Source of the DNA: Gracilibacillus ureilyticus
GTDB lineage: Bacteria; Bacillota; Bacilli; Bacillales; Amphibacillaceae
NCBI RefSeq assembly: GCF_900111195.1
Contig: NZ_FOGL01000019.1
Span: 24,170-88,169, forward strand
Length of the DNA: 64,000 nt
Direction: 5' to 3'
Both the position numbers and the translations under genes were made by a program. The notes beneath the pieces were generated by a model that was given only the letters and a program-made list of their open reading frames with translations, was not told the origin of the DNA and did not search any database. Shown piece by piece: positions 8,186-17,440 of the stretch; within the stretch, counting starts at the first letter, position 1; each line of letters starts with the position of its first letter.

Positions 8186-9349
8186 GTGAAACATTATATA
8201 AAAATGGTAATATTTCTATCTACAATAATATTAACAATCGGTTATACTGATGATAATCCTTCTTTTCCGGAAACCAAATATGTTGAGGGCTTTCCTGAAG
8301 CAAAAAGTTCTGCTTTATCTGATTTCCTAGTCGATTTTATTACCTATGAAGATGAACTTGTCCGTGATGAAAACAACAACTATATATACTCCCAGGAAAG
8401 TCGAGAAAGACCTTCATCTGTTATTAAGTATTACAAAATTAGTGAAGAACAGCTAATGCTGCACTATGCACCATTGATTGCATCCGAAAACCCCAGTCAA
8501 GTTTTTAACAAAATAAGAAACAGTAACGAGCTTATCGAAGAACCAATTAATAATAATCAAGAGTATTCACTACCTACCGTGGAAATGAAAGATAATAACC
8601 AGCTAGAAATAACAAACCAGCAACATACACAAATCATCGATCTTAATGATGAGATGAGGAGTTATGGAATCTCGGACGATATAATTTTACATTTTTCGAT
8701 TAATGCTATTAAGAACAGTCAAATATTTATTACTCTTAAAGAATATGATAAGTTAGGGGATAATAGATTATGGTATCACCTTTTTGTTGACTTGCAATCA
8801 GCAACATATACATTTACACCATTTCATCAGGAAAATCAACAAGAATTAATCCAATCAGAACAATTACAACCTTATTATCAGCTTTTTCCTACGGTAGAAG
8901 ATCATATAAGCATATTGGGGACAACTATTGTTGACACAAAATCGAACGAAGTTTCTTTTATTAATGAAGATGATCTTCTCAGCGAGGATGGGAAATACGT
9001 ATATTTAAATGGAGATATTTATACTAAAAATGAGAGTTCTGATTTATCTACACCAGAAAATCTATCGGATGGAGTACAAAGAATCCAAACAATCGAAAAT
9101 TACGCTCAATGAAACAATACATATGAAGAGGAATTTTCCATTGATTATGGAAAAATAGCCAAACAATTAGATTTTGATTCAAATAACATAGTTACTGCAA
9201 ATATTGTTTACTTTAATTATAATTATGTTGTCTTAAGGCTTGAATATGCAGGTAAATTTGTCGGTAATGGCGGCTCAACAAATGTTCTTATTGATTTGCA
9301 GGACAAAGAGTATCCTGCCGCTTATTTAGTAGATCTAGGGATTATGTGA
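8186..9349 (+). pseudogene. Inactivated paralogue of the preceding lipoprotein
   Basis: This reading frame aligns along its whole length with the lipoprotein at 6783-7934, for example FPEAKSSALSDFL against FPVTETPALSEFL and GVQRIQTIENYAQ against GVQRIQTIENYTQ. It has two lesions. The lipobox cysteine codon TGT is TAT (ILTIGY), so it cannot be lipidated. An in-frame TGA at 9110-9112 replaces the glycine codon GGA of the paralogue, after which the same frame stays open to 9349 and still matches the paralogue's end. The GTG start follows AAGGGAG. A truncated 308-residue product could be made, but would lack the last quarter and membrane anchor. Confidence 0.85.
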
Positions 9350-9417
9350 TAATCGGAAAATTCGTCCATGATTTAACCAATTGAAGCTTCACCCTGATTA
9401 TCAAAGTTTTTCTCATT

Positions 9418-9445
9418 ATAAAAACCCCCAACAGGTTGGGGGTTT
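9418..9445 (-). terminator. Terminator of the repeat lipoprotein gene
   Basis: A ten-base-pair GC-rich stem (AAACCCCCAA with complement, loop CAGG) is followed on the minus strand by a T-run, directly after the stop of the gene at 9453-11381. Confidence 0.88.
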
Positions 9446-9452
9446 GGCTATG

Positions 9453-11381
9453 TTAGATCGTATTTTGCTCAACACTTAGATCTGTTATTAGAAATTGACC
9501 ATTTATTCTTTTTACCGTATAAACACTAGTATATTCGACTACTTCTTCCGTTGCGTCCACTGAATAAAAAATGTTGTACGATTCATTAACAGTAACGTTA
9601 TACACATCCGCACTTATGTTGGCAATATTCTCTACAGAAAAGGAAAGCACTTCTTCATATACTCCCTCATCATAAAGTCCATTAATAAAATTGACTTGCT
9701 CATCATAGAATGAGCTATTTATGTCGATATGGCTGTCTAAATAGTACGTATCACCATAATTCACCGCATAAATATACTCATCTAAATAGCCATTAATCAA
9801 TTGTTCAATTTCCGCTTTATCTGCCTCTAACTCCATATTCTGGACATATTGATCTGCTTCTTCAAGAGAAGATCTGACTAAACTGATTTCGTCATAATCT
9901 GTCAAAATCCTGATCGTCTCACCATCAACCTTTTCAATGGTAGAATATTCAGAGTCAATCGTAACCTCCAGTGTATTATAGCTGGCATATTCTACAACAA
10001 TGCTTAATTGCTCATTTGTTTGCAGCTGTGTCATTAATCCATCTTCATTGATTTCGATATAGTAACTTCCATATTCATCTTCGGCTTTCCAAATTCCTGC
10101 TATATCCTCTAGAGATAACAAGTTTTCATATACTAATTGATTTTGGAAGTAGACAGAAGAATACTCACTTAAATCTTCTTCTACTAACTTTTCCTCTGTA
10201 CCTTGAACCAAATATAATTGGCCATTTTCATCCGCATATGCTATATTTCCATAGTAATTCGCATAGTTATCGATACCTGTCACTAATTTTTTCTCATTGA
10301 TGAATAGTTCATTATCTTCATTTAAATAAGCGATATCGCCATCAGGACTCAATTCATATAATATAACATCAGTACCTATTGTTTCTTTTTCTTCGTTATC
10401 TTTTAAATGAACTAATTGAGCATCAGTATTTAAGTAATAGATACCATCATCAAAAAGTTGGAAGCTGGTGACTTCACTGGCAATCTTAGTCGATTTTTCT
10501 TCATCTATACTTTTCTTATATAAATTATCATCATCATTTAAGTAATAATAACCACCATTATAGTAGTAGAATAAATACACATTTGTGGCTATTTCAACTG
10601 TGGATTTTTCGCCACCTAATTCTGTTGCTTGTAAAGTTTGTGACTCATCTTCCCATGTCATATAAACAAGCTGGTTATCTACCATCTCGAGAAAATCCAT
10701 GGATGCTTCATCACTTGATATGCGAATACTATCTTCATCCTTAGGTTTATAATACAACATAGAATCATCATTTAAATAAGCGATATCACCCTCAGCAGTT
10801 AACATTTCGAAAGATGAGACATCGTGTGCAAGATTTTCTTCTTTTCTAGTATCTACATTATACTTTGTTAAATCGCCGTCATCATCCAGATAGTATAAAA
10901 CCTTATCTAGGAAATAATGCTGGTATACGTTAGAAGCAATTTTTTCTCCAGCGGTATCTTCTTCACCAATAATATAAAGATCCATATTTTCATTCTGGTA
11001 AAGTACAATATCATTTGGGTAATTTCCATCAAATAGATAGACTTCTTCAGCAAGTTTCTTCTTTTCTTCCCCTGACTTATACTGATAAAGATCTCTATCT
11101 TTATTTAAATATAAAACTTTATCCTCATTATTATAATAAACAAAGTTATTAGTCAAAACATCATCTGAAATCTTGGTAACTTTCTCTTCTCCACTTTTTT
11201 CATATAATGTCCCATAACTTTCATAATCATCGATGGTTCCCTCTTCTGAAAATAATAGGAATTTAGAATTAATTTCTTCTGGTGGTGCTTCTACACTTTC
11301 CGCACTATTATTGGAACATGCTGATAGTGTAATTAAAACGAATAAAAATATCCCCCAAACTAATTGTCTCTTTCTAATCAT
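9453..11381 (-). CDS. Large lipoprotein with repeated beta units and C-terminal NTF2-like domain
   Basis: A 642-residue secreted lipoprotein: signal peptide with lipobox LSAC (cysteine 22). From about residue 40 to 400 it contains repeats of roughly 40-45 residues centred on the pattern YYLNDDxxLYKK / IAYLNEDNELF, resembling the blades of a beta-propeller (as in DUF5050-type proteins). A domain with lipocalin-like strands follows (GIWKAEDEYGSYYIEINEDG). The last ~120 residues (YLDEYIYAVNYGDTYYLDSHIDINSSFYDEQ...) look like the NTF2-like domain at the end of TcaA-type membrane proteins. Very acidic overall. The role is unknown; surface sensing or binding is plausible. It is monocistronic, with an ATG behind AAAGGGTGG. 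Confidence 0.85.
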   Translation of the reverse strand: MIRKRQLVWGIFLFVLITLSACSNNSAESVEAPPEEINSKFLLFSEEGTIDDYESYGTLYEKSGEEKVTKISDDVLTNNFVYYNNEDKVLYLNKDRDLYQYKSGEEKKKLAEEVYLFDGNYPNDIVLYQNENMDLYIIGEEDTAGEKIASNVYQHYFLDKVLYYLDDDGDLTKYNVDTRKEENLAHDVSSFEMLTAEGDIAYLNDDSMLYYKPKDEDSIRISSDEASMDFLEMVDNQLVYMTWEDESQTLQATELGGEKSTVEIATNVYLFYYYNGGYYYLNDDDNLYKKSIDEEKSTKIASEVTSFQLFDDGIYYLNTDAQLVHLKDNEEKETIGTDVILYELSPDGDIAYLNEDNELFINEKKLVTGIDNYANYYGNIAYADENGQLYLVQGTEEKLVEEDLSEYSSVYFQNQLVYENLLSLEDIAGIWKAEDEYGSYYIEINEDGLMTQLQTNEQLSIVVEYASYNTLEVTIDSEYSTIEKVDGETIRILTDYDEISLVRSSLEEADQYVQNMELEADKAEIEQLINGYLDEYIYAVNYGDTYYLDSHIDINSSFYDEQVNFINGLYDEGVYEEVLSFSVENIANISADVYNVTVNESYNIFYSVDATEEVVEYTSVYTVKRINGQFLITDLSVEQNTI

Positions 11382-11415
11382 AATTGTCCACCCTTTTCTT
11401 TTTCTAGTACTTTAA

Positions 11416-12068
11416 TAATAGGGGTTTTTTCTCTTGTCGTCAATTGTCGATTTATGTAAATAGTGGGGATATATTATATTTATTTTACTGGAATACCTGT
11501 TTAAGAATCCTTTATCGTTATCCAAAAGTTTTAACTTTTTAACATACAAGCATATTGTGTGACTATATAATATGGAAATTAATGAGCAGTTTTTGTTATT
11601 GGAATTATTTCATGCAAGACTTTTATACTACATGAATCGGATGGTTCATAATCCTCTGCATCAAAAATTGATTGATGCCACGGGGAGCAGGTTGAGGAAC
11701 ATTTTCTTCTAAGATTTATATATTCACTTTACCTCTACATTAATTCTTAGGTATTTCCAGCAGTATGCTCAAATGTCCCTCTTTCAAAATCTTCTAATTT
11801 TATTATTCTACTTTTGTTCTCAATAACCACCAACAATCCCGCCCTCCTATCTGCAAATTCAATATTATCCTAACAAAGTTAAATTACTACATTTTTAAAA
11901 AGTATGTTATTTTTTATAATTGTCTAGACACATAACTTATTTTTATGTTTCTGCATCTTCACTACAAGCAAGAGGATACTAGATTTTATTCATAAATAAA
12001 GCTATTTTAATTATATTAATTTTTTGTTAAATATCATTTTATAACTAGTTATATAACATGATATTATG
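11416..12068. other. Long AT-rich intergenic region with one operator copy
   Basis: About 650 bases between the divergent lipoprotein and gntR genes hold no credible coding frame. The only recognisable element is a copy of the TGTCTAGACA operator at 11921-11930, about 190 bases before gntR. The right part is extremely AT-rich and leads into the gntR promoter. Confidence 0.6.
11921..11930. promoter_or_regulatory. TGTCTAGACA operator copy 1
   Basis: A perfect 10-bp palindrome identical to those at 12078-12087 and 13902-13911. It sits about 190 bases upstream of the gntR start and could help loop DNA or serve as an auxiliary site. Confidence 0.6.
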
Positions 12069-12074
12069 TATAAT
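12069..12074 (+). promoter_or_regulatory. -10 element of the gntR promoter
   Basis: A perfect TATAAT preceded by TG, 47 bases before the gntR start codon. The -35 region is poor. The operator palindrome begins 3 bases downstream, covering the expected transcription start. Confidence 0.6.
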
Positions 12075-12076
12075 TA

Positions 12077-12088
12077 ATGTCTAGACAT
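12077..12088. promoter_or_regulatory. ATGTCTAGACAT operator at the gntR promoter
   Basis: A perfect 12-bp palindrome placed directly downstream of TATAAT and 33 bases before the gntR start, the classical position for autorepression. The core recurs upstream (11921) and before the ABC transporter genes (13902). Confidence 0.75.
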
Positions 12089-12120
12089 ATTTAGTATAAT
12101 CTATGAAAGAGATGAATTGA

Positions 12121-12837
12121 ATGAAACCACAATATATGCTAATTCGCGATCAAATTTTACAATTAATCGAAGATGGGATATTAAAAGCAGGAGAAAAATT
12201 GCCATCAGAAATTGAAATGGCGAAGAAATTTAAGGTGTCTCGAGAAACGTTTCGCTCCGCTGTCAAGCTTTTAGAAAAAGAAGGGAGATTAGTGGTGAAG
12301 CGCGGAGCTGGAACCTTTGTAGTTAAAGCTTTACCCAATATACCAAATCGCTTAGAAAAACTAGGTAGTGTTACCAATATGATTAAATCTGCTGGTTTAA
12401 ATGAAGGGGAACGACGAGAATCCATTCGCCTTGCTTCTTGTACTAAGGAATGGGCTAAGGCATTACAACTTAAAGAAGGAGATTCTGTTATAGTCAATGA
12501 GCGTATTCGGACTGCAAATGACGAACCCACCGTTGTATCCATTAATATTATACCAGAGCACATTATTGGCAGAGACATCTTAAAGGAAAAAGTGATTGGT
12601 TCTTTGTTTGCATACTTGGAAGAACACTGTCAGGTATATATTACGAGCGCAGATGCCGAGTTAAATGTTCCGCTACACACAGACATTCAGTGTCAAAAAC
12701 TACTGATCCGACCCGAAACAACCGTTTTAATGATGAAACAGCTACATTATAATCGATTAAATGAGCCTGTGCTCTACTCAATGGATTATTTTCGAAATGA
12801 TGTATTTCAATTTACGATTAGAAGGGTGCGAAATTAA
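12121..12837 (+). CDS. GntR-family transcriptional regulator with UTRA domain
   Basis: A 238-residue regulator. Residues about 5-70 form the GntR winged helix (ILKAGEKLPSEIEMAKKFKVSRETFRSAVKLLEKEGRLVVKRGAGTFV), and residues about 95-235 form the UTRA ligand-binding domain of the HutC/PhnF subfamily (for example INIIPEHIIGRDIL and PVLYSMDYFRNDVFQFTIRR). Such proteins usually repress an adjacent uptake or catabolic operon until a sugar, amino acid or phosphorylated ligand binds. Three identical TGTCTAGACA palindromes nearby, including one at its own promoter and one before the ABC genes, are the likely operators. It is co-directional with and 5 bases from the phosphatase gene. Ligand unknown; phosphate ester suggested by neighbours. 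Confidence 0.9.
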   Translation: MKPQYMLIRDQILQLIEDGILKAGEKLPSEIEMAKKFKVSRETFRSAVKLLEKEGRLVVKRGAGTFVVKALPNIPNRLEKLGSVTNMIKSAGLNEGERRESIRLASCTKEWAKALQLKEGDSVIVNERIRTANDEPTVVSINIIPEHIIGRDILKEKVIGSLFAYLEEHCQVYITSADAELNVPLHTDIQCQKLLIRPETTVLMMKQLHYNRLNEPVLYSMDYFRNDVFQFTIRRVRN

Positions 12838-12842
12838 CCAAG

Positions 12843-13640
12843 GTGTTACTATTTAATAATAAATTAGACCTAGATTTAGATACCATTGAAGTAGCCAAAA
12901 TTATTAAAATAGCTGGAAATATTGTTAGAAACAGTTTATTTGTCAATGCCTATCAATTTAAAATCAACCAAGCAGACTTAGTAACAGAAATGGATAGTAA
13001 GGTAGAGAAATTCTTAATAGAGCAGTTACAGCAATTGGCACCAGCTTATCGATTTGTAACCGAAGAAACAAATCCAAATGAAGCGATACGTGAGGAAGAG
13101 ATGACTTGGATTATCGATCCGATAGACGGTACGATGAACTTTGTACATGGATTTGAGCGGATATCAATCTCTGTTGCCCTTTGTAAAGGGGAAAGGCCCA
13201 TTGCTGCTTGGATATATGATATCCATCAGGAAAAATTGTATACAGCAATGCAAGGGAAAGGTGCCTATTGCAACAATGAGGTGATATCAGTCTCTGAAAC
13301 TCCTAAGCTGGAGCATGGTTTAATAGCATTTGGTTTTTCTGCTCAACAGTGGGTTGAAAAAGAAGAAGTCTTACAACTAATGCAGCGATTTGCTGGTAGT
13401 TCCCGAGGTATTCGTATAACTGGCTCATCCTGTCTAGACTTAGCAGATGTTGCAACAGGCCGTTTGGATGGTTTTTGGCATTTTGGCTTACAACCATGGG
13501 ACATTGCAGCTGGCATTTTACTCATTACTGAAGCGGGAGGAACTTGTACCGCTCTAGACAATGAAAATGCAATCTGTTCTGATAGCATCGTTACATCGAA
13601 CAGTCATATACATCAGCAATTGAGACATACTTTAAAGTAG
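12843..13640 (+). CDS. Inositol monophosphatase family protein
   Basis: A 265-residue member of the IMPase superfamily (inositol-, histidinol- or fructose-bisphosphate phosphatases, CysQ). The metal-binding motifs are complete: EE at residues 74-75, DPIDGT at 92-97 followed by NF, and WDIAAGILLITEAGG starting at W219-D220. It removes a phosphate monoester from a small cytosolic polyol or sugar phosphate using Mg2+. The GTG start lies 5 bases after gntR with an AAGGGTG-like site inside the end of gntR, so both are on one transcript that ends at the strong hairpin at 13695. Its place between a UTRA regulator and an importer suggests it processes the imported compound. Exact substrate is not predictable. 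Confidence 0.9.
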   Translation: MLLFNNKLDLDLDTIEVAKIIKIAGNIVRNSLFVNAYQFKINQADLVTEMDSKVEKFLIEQLQQLAPAYRFVTEETNPNEAIREEEMTWIIDPIDGTMNFVHGFERISISVALCKGERPIAAWIYDIHQEKLYTAMQGKGAYCNNEVISVSETPKLEHGLIAFGFSAQQWVEKEEVLQLMQRFAGSSRGIRITGSSCLDLADVATGRLDGFWHFGLQPWDIAAGILLITEAGGTCTALDNENAICSDSIVTSNSHIHQQLRHTLK

Positions 13641-13694
13641 TAATACTCTAACTAGAAGAGATCACGGTTATTTAAATGTATAGAGGTTAATTAT

Positions 13695-13744
13695 AATCCG
13701 AACGATATTATTATGTCTTATAATAATATCGTTCGGATTTTTAC
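13695..13744 (+). terminator. Strong terminator after the phosphatase gene
   Basis: A perfect 20-bp inverted repeat with a 5-base loop (arms 13695-13714 and 13720-13739) is followed by TTTTTA. It separates the gntR-phosphatase transcript from the ABC transporter promoter downstream. Confidence 0.93.
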
Positions 13745-13901
13745 TGTCCAACAAGGAGCAAATTAATCCTAACAATTTTAAGGATAGTGAATCAGCTGTT
13801 ATTTCCCCACCAATTACTACATTTTCGTTGTATTCTAACTTTGACTTATGTGAACAATCATTTCATTAGGGATCGCTTTTCCAATTCCACATTAAAAAAA
13901 T

Positions 13902-13911
13902 TGTCTAGACA
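13902..13911. promoter_or_regulatory. TGTCTAGACA operator at the ABC promoter
   Basis: A perfect 10-bp palindrome abutting the -35 hexamer of the promoter for the ABC transporter genes. Identical to the sites near gntR, which ties the transporter to that regulator. Confidence 0.75.
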
Positions 13912-13940
13912 TTTACATTAAATTTACGTGTAATTAAAAT
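13912..13940 (+). promoter_or_regulatory. SigA-type promoter for the ABC importer
   Basis: TTTACA at 13912-13917, a 17-base spacer and TAAAAT at 13935-13940. Each hexamer differs from consensus by one base. The operator touches its upstream edge. Confidence 0.7.
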
Positions 13941-14114
13941 AATATTAACGAAACTATGATAATATGTCTATAGGACTGGAGGAAAGGAGCGTTACTTATT
14001 CAAAAACATGATAGTTTGATAGTTGATAAAGTGAGACTTCTCAGCAAAGAGGATCTTACAGTTGGTTAACACCGTGATAAACGGAAAACACTTATTTGTC
14101 TAGAGGAGAATACT

Positions 14115-14957
14115 ATGCATGTGGAATTAAAATCATTTAGTCTAAATCGTTTGCTGCGATGGACTGGGATCGGATTTGTAATTCTATGGACCATCTTTCC
14201 TATTTATTGGATGTTGAATAATTCATTTAAAAAAAGAGTGGATATTTTTACAGAGCAACCATCATTATTGCCGTTTAATCCAACTCTAGCAAATTACAGC
14301 CAATTGATTATCGAGATGGATTTCTTAGTAACATTGAAAAACAGTTTGATCGTTGCAGCAATATCAACCATCATCGTAGTAGCAATTGCGAGTCTTTCCG
14401 CTTACAGTCTATCAAGATATAACTTTAAAGGGAAAAAGCTTATTTTATTATGGGTGATTTTAACGAGAATCTTCCCTCCTATCACGTTTGTGATTCCTTT
14501 GTATTCATTGATGGGAAGTGCAGGATTATTAAATACCCAAGTCGCTCTTATTTTAGCTTATGTCGCTTTTAATCTTCCATTTGGCATTTGGCTTTTAATT
14601 AATTTTTTTAATGATATTCCAATGGAGCTAGAAGAGAGTGCAACAGTTGATGGTGCCTCACCATTCCAAGCTTATCGTAAAATAGTATTGCCACTTGTTG
14701 CGCCAGGTATAGGAGCTACGGCGATTTTCACATTTATTACAGCTTGGAATGAGTTTTTATACGGTTTAATATTTGTGCAATCTCAAGAATTAATGACTGC
14801 CCCCGTTACATTATCCGGGATGATAACGGAATATTTAGTACTTTGGGGTCCGATGAGTGCAGGAGGTATTTTATCATTACTTCCCATGCTGATTTTTGTT
14901 TTGTTTATGCAAAAAACCATGGTCAGTGGTCTGACTGGTGGTGCGGTTAAAGGATAA
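14115..14957 (+). CDS. ABC sugar-type importer permease, MalG/CUT1 family
   Basis: A 280-residue inner-membrane permease with six predicted helices and the EAA loop EESATVDGASPFQAYRKIVLPLVAPG (about residues 174-199) that contacts the ATPase. The C-terminal layout is that of MalG-like subunits of carbohydrate uptake type 1 systems. With the MalF-like protein at 16510 it would form the transport pore for the solute delivered by the binding protein encoded in between. An ATG behind AGAGGAGA is used. The gene order permease-binding protein-permease is unusual. No ATPase is encoded in the cluster, so a shared MsmX-like ATPase is expected. Confidence 0.92.
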   Translation: MHVELKSFSLNRLLRWTGIGFVILWTIFPIYWMLNNSFKKRVDIFTEQPSLLPFNPTLANYSQLIIEMDFLVTLKNSLIVAAISTIIVVAIASLSAYSLSRYNFKGKKLILLWVILTRIFPPITFVIPLYSLMGSAGLLNTQVALILAYVAFNLPFGIWLLINFFNDIPMELEESATVDGASPFQAYRKIVLPLVAPGIGATAIFTFITAWNEFLYGLIFVQSQELMTAPVTLSGMITEYLVLWGPMSAGGILSLLPMLIFVLFMQKTMVSGLTGGAVKG

Positions 14958-14986
14958 AAGCAATTATTAAATGAGGAGTGTTACAT

Positions 14987-16276
14987 ATGCAGCAAAAGAA
15001 AAATGGCTTAATTTTATTAATGATGATTATCGTTATGACAATTGCCACGGCTTGTGGCAATTCGTCCAGTGAAGAAGCAAATGCATCTAATACAGACAGT
15101 CAAGAGGCAACAAAGCTAACCTTTGCTGCACGTGAGGGAGAAATGGCTGATGCAATTAAAGCAGTTGTTCCGAAATATGAAGAAGAAACCGGAGTAGAGG
15201 TGGAAGTTGTCAGCATGCCTTTTGATCAGTTAAAAGAATCGGTTGTATTGGATATTCGTAATAATGGTGGTGCGTATGATTTAACGATGATTGACGATCC
15301 ATATATGCCAGAATTCGGTGAAGGCGATTTGCTTGTTAAATTGGATGAATATTTTCCTAATGGATTAGACGAAGATTTTCTTACTCAAGCTGTAAATTTA
15401 GGAAAACACCCATATGAAAGTGGTGAATTAATTGCATTACCTTTATTCGGTAATGTGCAGTTATTTTATTATCGAACAGATTTACTTGAAAAACATAATT
15501 TAGATGTCCCTGCTACATGGGATGATGTAGTAAACATTGCAGAAACAGTTGTAGAAAATGAGGATAATATTTACGGCTATGCGGTTCGGGGACAAAGGGG
15601 AAATCCGATTGTTTCGGACTATATGCCATTGTTCTGGGCATACGGTGGTACTGTACTGGATGAGAATAACCAGCCACAAGTTAACTCTGAGGCTGGAATT
15701 AAAGCAATGGAAACATACTTAAAGCTTAAAGGTTTAAGTCCAAAAGGTGTGGAGAGCTTTAATACAGACCAAATCGCCACATCATTGACACAAGGACAAG
15801 TTGCAATGGTTATTGCATGGCCATCATGGGTTTCTCAAGTTGATAATGAAGAAAGCTCTAAAGTTGTTGGTAAAGTAGATTTATCTGCTGTTCCATCCCA
15901 GGTATCTGACTCTTCTGCAATGATCGGAAATTGGATGCTAGGAATTCCAAAATCATCTCAAAACGTAGAGCCAGCTGTAGAATTTATGAAATGGATAACA
16001 AGTCCAGAAATCCAAAAAGAAATGGCACTTGATGGTGGTGGGGCACCAACACGAATAAGTGTTTACCAAGATGAAGAACTAAACGAGGTTTATCGTCATT
16101 ATCCGGCACAATTAGAAGCATTACAAAATTCTGTTGCACGTCCTAGAACACCACTTTGGAGCCAAATCGAAGATACTTGGGGCTTGTACTTATCCCAAAT
16201 CTTGTCTGGCCAACTTGAAGTCGAAGAAGGTTTGGTTAAAGCAAACGAAGAAATTGCTAAAATTATGAGTAAATAA
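14987..16276 (+). CDS. ABC extracellular solute-binding lipoprotein, family 1
   Basis: A 429-residue lipoprotein (signal peptide, lipobox ATAC) of the family 1 sugar-binding proteins (MalE/UgpB-like). Typical blocks are VPKYEEETGVEVEVVSMPFDQL, YDLTMIDDPYMPEF and GQVAMVIAWPSW. It should capture the substrate outside the membrane and pass it to the two permeases. The ATG at 14987 follows GAGGAG by 8 bases; a GTG three codons upstream is rejected. It starts 29 bases after the MalG-like gene. The ligand is unknown: the nearby phosphatase and phosphodiesterase suggest a phosphorylated polyol or phosphodiester such as glycerophospho compounds, which is inference. Confidence 0.92.
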   Translation: MQQKKNGLILLMMIIVMTIATACGNSSSEEANASNTDSQEATKLTFAAREGEMADAIKAVVPKYEEETGVEVEVVSMPFDQLKESVVLDIRNNGGAYDLTMIDDPYMPEFGEGDLLVKLDEYFPNGLDEDFLTQAVNLGKHPYESGELIALPLFGNVQLFYYRTDLLEKHNLDVPATWDDVVNIAETVVENEDNIYGYAVRGQRGNPIVSDYMPLFWAYGGTVLDENNQPQVNSEAGIKAMETYLKLKGLSPKGVESFNTDQIATSLTQGQVAMVIAWPSWVSQVDNEESSKVVGKVDLSAVPSQVSDSSAMIGNWMLGIPKSSQNVEPAVEFMKWITSPEIQKEMALDGGGAPTRISVYQDEELNEVYRHYPAQLEALQNSVARPRTPLWSQIEDTWGLYLSQILSGQLEVEEGLVKANEEIAKIMSK

Positions 16277-16440
16277 AGTGAGACTTTGATCAGTGGGGAT
16301 TTTTATTTCCTCCGCTGATCATCAGTGAAACTTATCAGGATGCTTAGCGTCTGTTATCCCCCACTTACCATCTTCATGTTACTCAAAACTTTTCTTTTAG
16401 GGTATTACAGGCGGTTAGCGCTGTGGTAAAAATCAATTCC
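16275..16440 (+). repeat. Dispersed intergenic repeat, copy B, with terminator-like hairpin
   Basis: Begins AAAGTGAGACTTTGATCAGTGG and forms a hairpin at 16288-16320 (GATCAGTGGGGA pairing with TCCTCCGCTGATC). Further right it shares CTGTTA and TTCATGTTACTC with the copy near 23.7 kb and CGCTGTGGTAAAA with ones near 39.9 kb and 54.66 kb. It fills the 233-base gap between the binding protein and the second permease and may partly terminate or process the transcript there. Confidence 0.6.
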
Positions 16441-16509
16441 ACCCTATTGGTATCCGTGTTGTTACATTTCTAATAGAGTGGAAATGACTTATTTTAAAGG
16501 AGTTTACCT

Positions 16510-17382
16510 ATGCAGCGAACGAATAAAATGACATACATATTTCTCATCCCAACAATTATTGTTTTTCTCGTACTCACAGTATACCCACTCTTATACGTCA
16601 TAACTGCAAGCTTCTTTAGTATGAATTATTTACAAGGAACTGAATGGAAGTTTGTCGGTTTTCAAGGTTATCAAGAGCTCTTTCAAGATTCATTGTTTTG
16701 GGTAGCCTTTAAAAATACAATAATATTTGTGGTTATTGCTGTTAGTTTGGAAGTGTTTTTTGGGTTAATGTTTGCTATTCTGTTTCAAAAGAATTTTAAA
16801 GGAAGCGCCATTATTCGATCGATTGTGCTATTACCTATGTTATTACCACCGATTACAGTTGCTCTTACCTGGAAGATGATGTATGAGTATGACTATGGGA
16901 TCATTAATTATTTTCTTACTTTAGTAGGCTTACCAGCAATCGAGTGGTTAAGCTCAGCGGATTGGGCATTATTTTCGATTGTTATTACAGATGTCTGGCA
17001 ATGGACACCATTTGCCTTTTTAATTATTTTAGCATCACTTCAGACCATTCCTAAGGATTTATATGAAAGTGCTGCTGTAAATGGAGCAAGTGGATTTCAA
17101 GCTTTTCGTTACATCACTTTACCCCTATTAAAACCTGTTATATTGCTTGTGTTATTTTTAAGGACAATTGATACATTTCAGATTTTCGACAAAATGTATG
17201 TTCTTACAGGTGGAGGGCCAGGGAATGCAACGGAAACCCTCACCTTCTACATTTATCGTCAAGGCTTTCGTTATTTTGAAACGGGTTATGCCACCGCAGC
17301 AACCCTTGTCGTGGTAATTATTATTGTGATATTGTCGATCGGCTATATAAAAAGTGTATATAAATCAGCCTATTCAAGGTAA
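16510..17382 (+). CDS. ABC sugar-type importer permease, MalF/CUT1 family
   Basis: A 290-residue permease with six membrane helices, the first at residues about 8-30. The EAA loop is YESAAVNGASGFQAFRYITLPLLKP (about residues 187-211), and the end carries TGGGPGNATETLTFYIYRQGF, a hallmark of MalF/UgpA-like subunits. It pairs with the MalG-like subunit at 14115. It has a good AAAGGAG site. The 233-base gap before it holds a dispersed repeat, so its expression may be partly uncoupled from the binding protein gene. Confidence 0.92.
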   Translation: MQRTNKMTYIFLIPTIIVFLVLTVYPLLYVITASFFSMNYLQGTEWKFVGFQGYQELFQDSLFWVAFKNTIIFVVIAVSLEVFFGLMFAILFQKNFKGSAIIRSIVLLPMLLPPITVALTWKMMYEYDYGIINYFLTLVGLPAIEWLSSADWALFSIVITDVWQWTPFAFLIILASLQTIPKDLYESAAVNGASGFQAFRYITLPLLKPVILLVLFLRTIDTFQIFDKMYVLTGGGPGNATETLTFYIYRQGFRYFETGYATAATLVVVIIIVILSIGYIKSVYKSAYSR

Positions 17383-17440
17383 TGACAAGGGTGGACTTCC
17401 TGATTGGATGTTCAGTAATAATGGAGAAAGGGGATGTAAG

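Larger units (their letters stand above)
13745..14114 (+). other. Promoter region of the ABC importer genes
   Basis: About 370 bases without a gene. It holds the operator at 13902, a promoter at 13912-13940, and from about 14028 a segment AAAGTGAGACTT...ACACCGTGATAAA that is shared with dispersed repeats elsewhere in the window. A partial operator TGTCTAGA at 14097-14104 touches the ribosome site of the permease gene and may be chance. Confidence 0.6.

Noticed and set aside
13431..13440. TGTCTAGACT inside the phosphatase gene as a fourth operator
   Set aside because: Nine of ten bases match, but it is inside coding sequence and may be chance; mentioned only as part of the operator finding.
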